From assembly GCA_031365725.1 (NCBI GenBank), contig JANLYQ010000072.1, positions 1 through 64,000 of the forward strand: a DNA stretch of 64,000 nucleotides, read 5' to 3'. Source of the stretch: JANLYQ01 sp031365725. GTDB lineage: Bacteria; Actinomycetota; Actinomycetes; JACCUZ01. Shown piece after piece: positions 49,530 to 56,882 of the stretch (within the stretch, counting starts at the first letter, position 1; each line of letters starts with the position of its first letter). The translations under genes and the position numbers were made by a program. The notes below the pieces were generated by a model. The model saw only the letters and a program-made list of their open reading frames with translations, ran no database searches and was not told the DNA's origin.

Positions 49530-50324
49530 TCAGCCGGGCAACCAGCTGACCTTGCCGGCGAGCAGGGCATAGCCCACGAACGCCACCACATCGATCAACG
49601 TGTGCGCCACCACCAGCGGGGCAACCCGACCCCACCGCTGGTAGAGCCGACCGAACACCAGCCCCATCACCACGTTGCCCGCGAAGCCACCGAAGCCCTG
49701 GTAGAGGTGATAGCTGCCGCGCAGCAGTGCACTCGCGGCCAACGCACGGTTGTCCGACCAGCCGAGCTGGCGCAGCCGGTGCAGCAGATAGCCCGCGACC
49801 AGCACCTCCTCCAACAGCCCGTTCTGCGCCGCTGAGAGCACGAGCACCGGGATGCGCCACCACACGTCGGGCAGGTTCTCCGCGACCACCGTGAGGTTGG
49901 CACCGGCTGCGTGCGCCACGAGGTACAGCGCAAGGCCGCTGCCGCCGATGAGCGCAGCCAGAGCCACACCCCGTACGCCGTCCCACCGTGGCCGCGTCAG
50001 GTCGAGACCCAGGACGCGCAGGCTCTCACCCGACCGGGTCAGCAGATGCGCCCCCAGCAGCACCGGCACCACCCCGAAGCCGATCGACACCAGCTGCAGC
50101 GTCAGGTCCAGCCACGGCCGTCCCGGCGCCTGCGAACCGTTGAGGACCGCTGTCTGGGTGTGCAGCGGTGCGCCGTTGGTGAGGTCGTCCAGCAGGCGCA
50201 GGAACGCGCGGACCCCGGAGGCGCCCAGGGACAGCGCGAAGACGAGGAGAACCTCCTGACCCAGCCACCGACGGGGTACGACGTCGAGCCCGGTGCTCTC
50301 GTCGGCGCGTCGCTGGGTGCTCAC
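49530..50324 (-). CDS. CPBP family intramembrane glutamic protease-like protein
   Basis: A 264-residue membrane protein with about seven helices. The CPBP (Abi/CAAX protease) motifs appear as EEVLVAGYLLHRLRQLGW, then YHLYQGFGGFAGNVVMGLVFG, and finally APLVVAHTLIDVVAF. The first motif keeps the Glu pair, but the usual Arg of EExxxR is Ala, a variant I associate with actinobacterial members. The function may be intramembrane proteolysis or peptide/bacteriocin self-protection. It stands alone between the VOC gene (convergent) and the universal stress gene on the same strand. Confidence 0.85.
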   Translation of the reverse strand: MSTQRRADESTGLDVVPRRWLGQEVLLVFALSLGASGVRAFLRLLDDLTNGAPLHTQTAVLNGSQAPGRPWLDLTLQLVSIGFGVVPVLLGAHLLTRSGESLRVLGLDLTRPRWDGVRGVALAALIGGSGLALYLVAHAAGANLTVVAENLPDVWWRIPVLVLSAAQNGLLEEVLVAGYLLHRLRQLGWSDNRALAASALLRGSYHLYQGFGGFAGNVVMGLVFGRLYQRWGRVAPLVVAHTLIDVVAFVGYALLAGKVSWLPG

Positions 50325-50363
50325 GCCGCGACAACGTAGTGGTGCGCCGGGCCGTTCCGCGCG

Positions 50364-51209
50364 TCAGGCACCCGGCGACAGCCGCAGCGGCAGCGGTGGC
50401 ACCACCACGATCGGGCAGTCGCAGAGCAACGCGAGCTGACCACTCGTGGAGCCGGCGAGCAGCCGCGACACTGCGTGGTGGCCGTGCGAACCGAGCACCA
50501 GCAGCTCGGCTCCGACCGCGTCGGCGCTCAAGGCGTCCAGCGGTGCGCCGCGCTCCACCCGCAGCCGCATCAGTGGCCGCTGCGCGGTGTCGAGGGTGTC
50601 CTCCACCCACCGGCGAAGGCGGAGGGCAGCCGTCGCATCGTGCCGGTCGTGGGCGTGGCGCCCGACGTCGGCCGCGTCGGCCGCGGTGGGCTGCCAGGCC
50701 TGGGTGACCGCAAGCTCCCGGTCCTGGGCGACCGCCTCGGCGCAGGCCCAGCGCAGGGCGGCTGCCGACCCGTCCGAGAGGTCCACGCCCACGACGACGG
50801 GACCACCCGACGGTGGACTGCCCGGCCCCTCCTCGGGCACGACCACCACCGGACTGGTGCCCTGCCGCCGGAGCTGGACCAGCACTGCTGGCCGCCGGTC
50901 CCAGAAGTGGTGCCGGCCACCACCGACCACGAGCAGCGCGTCGTCGTGGCCGAGGTCGAGCAGCACCTGCGCGGGTTCGCCTTGGCGCCCGAGCACGCGC
51001 ACCCGGGGCAGGACCACGCTGTCCACGTCGAGGTCGGCAGCAAGTGCGGCGACCGTGTCGGGGTCGAGCACGGCGTCGACCGACACCGGGTCGGCCCAGG
51101 CATGCACGAGGCTGACAGGTTCCCCCGAGCGTGCCGCCCGCGCCAACGCCCACCGGAGCGCCGCGCGCGAGTGCACGCCGCCGGCGGCTCCCACGACGAT
51201 CTCGGTCAC
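50364..51209 (-). CDS. Tandem-domain universal stress protein (UspA family)
   Basis: A 281-residue protein of two Usp domains. The first (about 1-135) starts IVVGAAGGVHSRAALRWA, with a degenerate nucleotide site. The second (about 140-275) starts VVVGVDLSDGSAAALRWA and ends with the ATP-binding pattern GSHGHHAVSRLLAGSTSGQLALLCDCPIVVV in part: G-x2-G then GST. ATP binding by the second domain is therefore likely. Such tandem Usp proteins serve in dormancy and stress responses in actinobacteria. It lies 32 bases downstream of the anti-sigma gene on the same strand and may share its transcript. Confidence 0.9.
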   Translation of the reverse strand: MTEIVVGAAGGVHSRAALRWALARAARSGEPVSLVHAWADPVSVDAVLDPDTVAALAADLDVDSVVLPRVRVLGRQGEPAQVLLDLGHDDALLVVGGGRHHFWDRRPAVLVQLRRQGTSPVVVVPEEGPGSPPSGGPVVVGVDLSDGSAAALRWACAEAVAQDRELAVTQAWQPTAADAADVGRHAHDRHDATAALRLRRWVEDTLDTAQRPLMRLRVERGAPLDALSADAVGAELLVLGSHGHHAVSRLLAGSTSGQLALLCDCPIVVVPPLPLRLSPGA

Positions 51210-51241
51210 TCTCGCTCCTCAGCTGGCCCCCGCACCTGGTT

Positions 51242-51571
51242 CTAGACCTCCGGGATCGGCCGCGCAAGGCCCCCCTCGCCCTCGGGACCGACGTCGCCTT
51301 CCCGCGGCGCTGCACGGATGGTGCCGAAGGCCGCCACCAGCTCCCGCTGCACCTGCTGGCTCAAGGTGTCGAGCGGGACGTGACCCAGCAGCTCGATGGT
51401 GCGGCGCATCTGGGCGAGGTAGAGGTCGCAGCCACCGCACAGCCGTAGGTGTGCCTCGAGCTCGGTCCGGGTCACCTCCTCCAGGGCACCCTCGAGATAG
51501 TCGGTCACCAGCTCGACCACCTGTTGGCAACGCGTGGAGTCGACGCGCAGGTCCCCATCGTTGTCACTCAT
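51242..51571 (-). CDS. Zinc-binding anti-sigma factor (zf-HC2/ZAS type)
   Basis: A 109-residue soluble protein with the ZAS motif H41-x3-C45-x2-C48 and an additional upstream Cys (C15). This is the arrangement of redox-sensitive anti-sigma factors such as RsrA, in which the thiols bind zinc and release the sigma factor when oxidised. There is no TM helix, so it acts in the cytoplasm. Its ATG (51571) overlaps the sigma gene's stop by 4 bp, the usual sigma/anti-sigma coupling. The C-terminal 30 residues are disordered. Redox sensing is inferred from the motif and the nearby peroxiredoxin gene. Confidence 0.88.
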   Translation of the reverse strand: MSDNDGDLRVDSTRCQQVVELVTDYLEGALEEVTRTELEAHLRLCGGCDLYLAQMRRTIELLGHVPLDTLSQQVQRELVAAFGTIRAAPREGDVGPEGEGGLARPIPEV

Positions 51572-53055
51572 GCGCTTTCCTCGCTCCCCCGGTAGTAGTC
51601 CGCCAGCGCCTCGCGCAGTCGGGCCCGACCGCGGTGCAGCAGCACGCGCTGGTTGGCGGGGGTGAGTCCGAGCAGGTCGCACACCTCCTGGGAGCTCAGG
51701 CCGTGCACGTCGCGCAGCGACACGACACGGCTCTGCTGCTCAGGGAGGTCGACGAGCGCCTCCGCCACCAGCCGCCGGGTCTCGGAGTCAACCGCCGCCT
51801 GTTCAGGTCCGGGCAGCCAGCGGCCGGGCTGCCCGGTTGAGCTCCAGTGACCGGCGAACTGGTCTCCGGCGCCGGCAAATCGCCGCGGGTCGACGGTCGG
51901 CGCCGCACTGGTCGGGTCGTCACCGACCGCAAGACCAGAGACCGGCACCACCCGCGCCTCACGCACTCCACGCGTCTTGGCCAGGTTGACCACGATGCTG
52001 AAGACCCAGGTGCGGAGAGTCGAGCGACCTTCGAACCCGTCCAACCCGCGCAGCACCGCCAGCCACGCCTCCTGGACGATCTCCTCACTGGATGCGGCGG
52101 TCGACACATGGGCGCGAGCAAGGCGAAGCATGGCCGGAGACCAGTCGGCGACCAGGTCGGCGAAGGCGCGCTCGTCGCCGGCGCGCAGCCGATGCACCGG
52201 CCCGTCGTCCCCGGTCGGGGCACGTGGGTCAGCCGGGTCAGCCGGGTCAGCCGGGTCAGGCGCGCCCGCCACCAGCACCGTCGCGTCCGCGTCGTCCGGG
52301 CTCACGATGTACGCCGGTAGGCCGAGCTCGCGGGCTGCTGCCACCGCGGCGTCTGCCTGCCCCGCGGCGATCTCCACGACGAGCCATCCTGCCGGAGCCA
52401 GCCATGGGCCAGCCTGCGCGAGCACACGGTGCACGACGTCCAGGCCGTCAGCACCACCGTCCAGCGCAAGACGCGACTCGTGCGAGCGAGCCTCGAGGGG
52501 CAGCAGCTCGATCTGTCCGGTCGGCACGTAGGGCGGGCTCGCCACCACGATGTCGACCCGCCCGCGCAACCCCGGCGGCAGCGCGGCGACCAGGTCGCCC
52601 TGCAGGGCCACCCCACCGACCGGTGCGAGGTTGACCGTCGCGCACCGCACGGCGACAGGATCGAGGTCGACGGCGTACAGCTCGACGGCGCGGGGTTCCA
52701 ACGCGTGCAGCACGGCCAGGCCGAGAGCGCCCGAGCCGCAGCACAGGTCAACGGCCAGGACCGGTCGCTGCGGTGCACCGGCGCCGAGCAACCTCACGAC
52801 CTGCGTGACGACCAGCTCGCTCCGCCGCCGCGGCACGAAGACCCCGCGCTGGACGTGGACCCGCAGCCCGGCGAATGCCGCCCAGCCGACCACCTGCTCC
52901 AGCGGCACCCCGGCGACCCGGCGCTCGACCATTGCGGCCAGCTCCGCCGACGACGCCGCGGACTCGATCAGCAGCAGCGCCTCCTCCTCCGCGAAGACGC
53001 AACCGGCGGTCCGCAACCCCGCGGTCACCTCCGCGATCACGGCACTCGACAGCAC
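51568..53055 (-). CDS. Fusion of HemK/PrmC-like methyltransferase and ECF sigma factor
   Basis: A 495-residue open frame without internal stop. Residues 1-~264 are a PrmC-related N5-glutamine methyltransferase (SAM motif VDLCCGSGALGLAV; catalytic loop VASPPYVP, with Ser where NPPY has Asn). Residues 265-283 are an Asp-Pro-Ala repeat linker. Residues ~287-495 are an ECF sigma factor: sigma2 (RLRAGDERAFADLV, EEIVQEAWLAVLRGL, LRTWVFSIVVNLAK) and sigma4 (LPEQQSRVVSLRDV, VCDLLGLTPANQRVLLHRGRARL). A GTG at codon 287 (52197) might start the sigma part alone. The N-terminal GTG has GGAAGG nine bases upstream. The anti-sigma gene overlaps by 4 bp. Confidence 0.87.
   Translation of the reverse strand: MLSSAVIAEVTAGLRTAGCVFAEEEALLLIESAASSAELAAMVERRVAGVPLEQVVGWAAFAGLRVHVQRGVFVPRRRSELVVTQVVRLLGAGAPQRPVLAVDLCCGSGALGLAVLHALEPRAVELYAVDLDPVAVRCATVNLAPVGGVALQGDLVAALPPGLRGRVDIVVASPPYVPTGQIELLPLEARSHESRLALDGGADGLDVVHRVLAQAGPWLAPAGWLVVEIAAGQADAAVAAARELGLPAYIVSPDDADATVLVAGAPDPADPADPADPRAPTGDDGPVHRLRAGDERAFADLVADWSPAMLRLARAHVSTAASSEEIVQEAWLAVLRGLDGFEGRSTLRTWVFSIVVNLAKTRGVREARVVPVSGLAVGDDPTSAAPTVDPRRFAGAGDQFAGHWSSTGQPGRWLPGPEQAAVDSETRRLVAEALVDLPEQQSRVVSLRDVHGLSSQEVCDLLGLTPANQRVLLHRGRARLREALADYYRGSEESA
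52224..52259 (-). repeat. Four 9-bp tandem repeats encoding the methyltransferase-sigma linker
   Basis: Four consecutive 9-bp units (CCGGGTCAG on the plus strand, the first differing at two bases) encode Asp-Pro-Ala repeats exactly at the junction of the two domains. The repeat keeps the frame at any copy number. Confidence 0.85.
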
Positions 53056-53069
53056 GGGAGGGAGCCTTC

Positions 53070-53085
53070 CTTACGGAGCCGTAAG
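53070..53085. promoter_or_regulatory. Palindromic operator-like site in a divergent promoter region
   Basis: CTTACGG-AG-CCGTAAG is a perfect 7-bp inverted repeat with a two-base spacer. It lies 15 bases upstream of the methyltransferase-sigma start and 71 bases upstream of the peroxiredoxin start. It is a candidate site for a dimeric regulator acting on both directions. Confidence 0.5.
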
Positions 53086-53155
53086 ACATGACGGTGTAAC
53101 GGCGGGCGGTGACCGGAGGACAACACGACATCGACGAGACAGTCCTTGGAGCAGC

Positions 53156-53662
53156 ATGCACCCCGACCTCGTGCCCGGCAGCACCTTCCCCGACCTCGAG
53201 CTGCCCGACCACAGCGGCATCGCGCGCACCCTCATCGAGCTCGCGGAGGGCGACCCCCTCGTGCTGACCTTCTTCCGCGGCTGGTGGTGTCCCAAGGAGC
53301 AGACGTTCTTCCGCGGCCTGACCCGACTCCAGGACGAGATGGAGGTGGCATACGCGCGGATCGTGTCCGTGAGCATCGACGACCCGACCGTGTCGGCTGC
53401 TTTCCGGGCCGGGCTGGGGGCGCGCTGGACCTTCCTGTCCGATACCGAGCGCAGCTACCTCGAGCCGCTCGGTCTGCTCGAGACCACGGACACCGTCCAC
53501 CGGCCCTACGCACCCGCGACGTTCGTCCTGGCGCCGGACCTGACCGTGCATGCGGTCTACAACGGGTACTGGTTCTGGGGGCGACCCACCCTCGATGACC
53601 TGCGTCACGACCTGCGCGCGGTGACCCGCACCCTGCGCCCGGACTGGGACGTGCCTGCGTGA
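53156..53662 (+). CDS. Peroxiredoxin-like redoxin-domain protein
   Basis: A 168-residue thioredoxin-fold protein of the AhpC/TSA superfamily. The segment LVLTFFRGWWCPKEQTFF contains the single redox Cys C45 (CxxE), with RGWW before it, as in bacterioferritin-comigratory/AhpC-like relatives. A resolving Cys is absent, suggesting a 1-Cys mechanism recycled by an external thiol. The ATG 53156 has GGAG about five bases upstream; the much longer frame to the left is antisense to the methyltransferase. It is divergent from the sigma operon, shares the palindrome-containing promoter region, and is coupled (GTGA) to the next unknown gene. Confidence 0.88.
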   Translation: MHPDLVPGSTFPDLELPDHSGIARTLIELAEGDPLVLTFFRGWWCPKEQTFFRGLTRLQDEMEVAYARIVSVSIDDPTVSAAFRAGLGARWTFLSDTERSYLEPLGLLETTDTVHRPYAPATFVLAPDLTVHAVYNGYWFWGRPTLDDLRHDLRAVTRTLRPDWDVPA

Positions 53663-54219
53663 GCTGGTGCTGGTTGGCCCTGCTGACCGGTGCGGACGCC
53701 ACCGCTGCCCACGGCGGCGCTAAGGCACCGAGCCTGGCCGCTGCTGCGGTCAGTGATGTGGCGGGAAAGCCGGTGGGGGTGCTTGCGGCGTGGCCGTCAG
53801 GAGCCAAGCCGGTTGCCGCGGCCGTGCGAGCGGACGCGCGGATCGTGGACCCCGAGGGTGGGTCTGCCTGGGTGTCGCTGGTGCTGCTGGCTCGCGACCG
53901 CTCGCCGCTGTTCGACGATCCTGCTGTCTCCGCAGCGCTGCGCCGGGTCCTTGCCGGGCCACCACCGGATGCCGTGAGCACGCTGGTGCGCGACTCGTCG
54001 CACATCGCGGGTGCGTTGACAGTCCGTCGATCGCAGCCGGCTCTGCTACGCGACGACCCGTTCCGTGCCGTTGGCCCGGCGCGGGTGTTGCTGGTGGCCG
54101 CCGGACTGCTCGGGACCATGGCGCCGGTGCCCGGTCCGGTGACCCAGCGCTATGGCGGCCAACCCTGGCCGGCGGCCGGCTTCCCGGTCCCGCCGGAAGC
54201 ACGAGTCACGCGACCGTAG
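53659..54219 (+). CDS. Hypothetical protein coupled to the peroxiredoxin gene
   Basis: A 186-residue protein that I do not recognise. Its GTG overlaps the peroxiredoxin stop by 4 bp, and its third codon positions are strongly G/C, so it is probably real. The sequence is Ala/Val/Leu-rich with alternating strands and helices. A segment SHIAGALTVRRSQPALLRDD is followed by a hydrophobic stretch (PARVLLVAAGLLGTMA) that could be a short membrane or buried helix. There is no signal peptide or cysteine pair. Its place between a peroxiredoxin and a flavoprotein disulfide reductase suggests a redox-linked role, by inference only. Confidence 0.55.
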   Translation: MSWCWLALLTGADATAAHGGAKAPSLAAAAVSDVAGKPVGVLAAWPSGAKPVAAAVRADARIVDPEGGSAWVSLVLLARDRSPLFDDPAVSAALRRVLAGPPPDAVSTLVRDSSHIAGALTVRRSQPALLRDDPFRAVGPARVLLVAAGLLGTMAPVPGPVTQRYGGQPWPAAGFPVPPEARVTRP

Positions 54220-54289
54220 CGCTGCGCCTGACTCGTGGGACAGTCGCCGCGAAGGCAGGATGGAACCCATGGGAGAGGTTGACCAGAAG

Positions 54290-55690
54290 ATGAGCGATCA
54301 GACCGAGTACGACGTCCTGGTGATCGGCGGCGGACCGGCCGGTGAGAACGCCGCCGGACGGTGCGCCGCCGGCGGGCTGTCGGTCGTCCTGGTCGAGCGC
54401 GAGCTGGTCGGGGGTGAGTGCTCCTACTGGGGCTGCATCCCCAGCAAGACGCTGATCCGCCCCGGCGACGTCCTTGCCGCAGCTCGTCGGGTTCCTGGTG
54501 CCGCGGAGGCCGTCACCGGGCCGATCGACGTCGCAGCCGCGCTCGCCCAGCGGGACTACATGACCAGCAGCTGGTCCGACGCCGGACAGCTGCCGTGGCT
54601 CGCCGACAACGACATCGCCTTCGTCCGGGGACACGCTCGCCTCGTCGGCAACCGCGAGGTCGAGGTGTCCGGCAGTGACGGCACCCGGCGGCGACTCTCC
54701 GCCCGCCGCGCTGTCGTCGTGGCGACCGGCACCAGGTCGGCTTTGCCGCCCGTGCCCGGCCTTGCCGAGGCACAGCCGTGGGACAACCGTGGCGCCACCG
54801 AGGTGAAGGAGATCCCACGACGATTCGTGGTCATCGGTGGCGGACCGGTGGGGGCCGAGCTGGCGCAGGCCTTTCGCCGGCTCGGCAGCGAGTCGGTGAC
54901 CGTCCTCGAGGCCGGGCCGCGGCTGTTGTCCCGGGAGGAGCCGTTCGCCGGCGAGGAGGTGCGGGTCGCGCTCGAAGCTGAAGGGATCACCGTCGTGGTC
55001 GGCGCGTCGATCGCGTCGGTGGCTCGCGAGGGTACAGACGGACCGGTGACCGTGACGATGGCCGACGGCAGCACCCAGGTGGGCGATGCGCTGCTCGTCG
55101 CCGCCGGCCGACGCCCGACCACCGGCGACCTGGGCGTCGAGAGCGTCGGGCTGGTACCCGGCAAAGTGATTGAGGTCGACGACCAGCTTCGCGCGACCGG
55201 CGTACCCGGTGGATGGCTCTATGCCGTGGGTGATGTCAACGGGCTCGCACCGTTGACCCACATGGGGAAGTACCAAGCTCGCCTGGTCGGTGACGTCATC
55301 CTCGGCAAGGACGTGCGCGACACCTCGAGCACGGCTGCGGTGACCCGGGTGTCGTTCACCGACCCGCAGGTGGCCGCGGTCGGGCTGACGGAGGCGCAGG
55401 CCCGCGAGAAGGGCATCGACGTGCGGGTCGTGAGCGTCGGCACCGGCAGCGTCGCCGGGGCCTCCACCCTCGGCAACGGCATCAGCGGGACGAGCCAGAT
55501 CGTGGTGGATGAGACCCGCCGGGTGCTGGTCGGCGCCACGTTCACCGGGCCGGGTGTGCAGGAGCTGCTGCACTCGGCCACCGTGGCGATCGTCGGCGAG
55601 GTCACGGTGGACCGGCTCTGGCATGCGGTGCCGGCCTTCCCGACGGTGAGCGAGGTATGGCTGCGACTGCTCGAGGCCTATGGACTCTGA
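54290..55690 (+). CDS. Pyridine nucleotide-disulfide oxidoreductase (dihydrolipoamide dehydrogenase/mercuric reductase-like)
   Basis: A protein of about 466 residues. The FAD loop is VIGGGPAGENAA, the redox-active disulfide is C44-SYWG-C49 followed by IPSK, the NAD(P) loop is VIGGGPVGAELAQ, and the second FAD motif is LYAVGDVNG. The C-terminal active-site region reads HAVPAFPTVSE, so the usual HPT..E His is replaced by Phe. This is a subgroup trait that could alter acid-base catalysis. Starts at 54260, 54269 and 54290 are all in frame; 54290 begins at the fold and has GGGAGAGG upstream. It may recycle the thiol used by the nearby peroxiredoxin. Confidence 0.9.
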   Translation: MSDQTEYDVLVIGGGPAGENAAGRCAAGGLSVVLVERELVGGECSYWGCIPSKTLIRPGDVLAAARRVPGAAEAVTGPIDVAAALAQRDYMTSSWSDAGQLPWLADNDIAFVRGHARLVGNREVEVSGSDGTRRRLSARRAVVVATGTRSALPPVPGLAEAQPWDNRGATEVKEIPRRFVVIGGGPVGAELAQAFRRLGSESVTVLEAGPRLLSREEPFAGEEVRVALEAEGITVVVGASIASVAREGTDGPVTVTMADGSTQVGDALLVAAGRRPTTGDLGVESVGLVPGKVIEVDDQLRATGVPGGWLYAVGDVNGLAPLTHMGKYQARLVGDVILGKDVRDTSSTAAVTRVSFTDPQVAAVGLTEAQAREKGIDVRVVSVGTGSVAGASTLGNGISGTSQIVVDETRRVLVGATFTGPGVQELLHSATVAIVGEVTVDRLWHAVPAFPTVSEVWLRLLEAYGL

Positions 55691-55699
55691 GCGACGCCG

Positions 55700-56872
55700 A
55701 TGCCGCCGACGACGCTGGACAACCTCGTCATCGTGGCCGTGGTGGGAGCACTGGCGCCCCTGGCGCTGGGATTCCTCCCGTGGCTGCGGGTGCCCTCGGC
55801 AGTGGTCGAGCTCGTTGCTGGCGTCGTGCTCGGACCGGCGGTGCTCGGCTGGGTGCACATCGACCAACCGGTGCAGGTCCTCAGCCTGATCGGCCTGGCG
55901 TTCCTGCTGTTCCTGGCAGGTCTCGAGATCGACGTGCGGCGGCTGCGCGGAGCACTCCTACGATCGGCAGCTCTCGGCTATCTGCTCAGCCTGGCGGTCG
56001 GTGCGCCGATCGCTGTGGGGCTCGCCGCGTTGCACTGGGTGAGCTCCCCCATGCTCGTCGCCATCGCCTTGTCGGCGACCTCGCTCGGGCTGGTGGTCCC
56101 GGTGCTGAAGGACGCCGGTCAGACCGACAGCACCGCTGGGCGGCTGGCGATCCTCAGCGCCACGGTGGCCGACTTCGCCGCGATCGTGTTGCTGTCATTG
56201 CTGTTCTCGGCATCGGGGGGCAGCCCGGCGGGGCGGCTCTCGCTCCTGGCGGTGTTCCTGATCCTGGTGGTGGCGACCGGAGCAGCGCTGGCAAAGCTCG
56301 GCCGGGGAATGCGGTTGGGCGAGGTACTGGTCCGGCTGCAGGACACCACGGCCGCCATCCGCGTGCGCTTTGCCGTGGTGCTGCTGCTCGGCTTCGCCGC
56401 CTTGGCGACACGGGTCGGCCTCGAAAGCATCCTGGGCGCGTTCCTTGCCGGGGTCCTCGTGTCCGTGCTCGACAGCGACATGTCGAGCCACCCGACGTTC
56501 AGGGTCAAGCTCGAGGCCATCGGATTCGGATTCGTCGTGCCAGTCTTCTTCGTTGCGAGCGGTGCCCGGTTGGACCTGCAGGGCCTCCTCGACCAGCCTT
56601 CGGCGTTGCTGCGGGTCCCCGTCTTCGTGCTGGCGCTACTCGCGGTCCGCGGCCTGCCGGCACTGCTGTCGTGGCGCATGCTGGGTCGGCGACGGACCGT
56701 GGCAGTAGCGCTGCTGCAGGCGACGTCCCTGCCGTTCATCGTCGCGGCGGTGCAGATCGGCATCGAGCTGCACCAGATCACCCCGATCACCGGCGCGGCG
56801 ATGGTGACCGCCGGTCTGGCCTCGGTGCTGGTGTTCCCTCCTGCCGCCCTCAGGCTGCTGCGCGATCCGTAG
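55700..56872 (+). CDS. Cation:proton antiporter (CPA2 family)
   Basis: A 390-residue membrane protein with about eleven to twelve helices. The Na/H exchanger fold is recognisable from AVVELVAGVVLGPAVLGW near the N-terminus, the LIGLAFLLFLAGLEIDVRRLR segment, and ATSLGLVVPVLKDAG. A later helix contains the conserved acidic/polar patch ESILGAFLAGVLVSVLDSD. It should exchange K+ or Na+ for protons. No C-terminal TrkA-N regulatory domain is present, unlike KefB/C. It starts nine bases after the flavoprotein gene and is probably in the same operon, a KefC-like pairing of redox enzyme and antiporter by analogy only. Confidence 0.9.
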   Translation: MPPTTLDNLVIVAVVGALAPLALGFLPWLRVPSAVVELVAGVVLGPAVLGWVHIDQPVQVLSLIGLAFLLFLAGLEIDVRRLRGALLRSAALGYLLSLAVGAPIAVGLAALHWVSSPMLVAIALSATSLGLVVPVLKDAGQTDSTAGRLAILSATVADFAAIVLLSLLFSASGGSPAGRLSLLAVFLILVVATGAALAKLGRGMRLGEVLVRLQDTTAAIRVRFAVVLLLGFAALATRVGLESILGAFLAGVLVSVLDSDMSSHPTFRVKLEAIGFGFVVPVFFVASGARLDLQGLLDQPSALLRVPVFVLALLAVRGLPALLSWRMLGRRRTVAVALLQATSLPFIVAAVQIGIELHQITPITGAAMVTAGLASVLVFPPAALRLLRDP

Positions 56873-56875
56873 CAT
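56870..56875 (+). promoter_or_regulatory. -10-like element overlapping the antiporter stop codon
   Basis: TAGCAT begins with the TAG stop of the antiporter and lies seven bases before the GTG at 56883. It is a possible leaderless internal promoter. Confidence 0.4.
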
Positions 56876-56882
56876 CGAGTGT

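Noticed and set aside
52224..52259. 9-bp repeats as an insertion footprint
   Set aside because: There are no flanking inverted repeats or transposase. Slippage in a linker is simpler.
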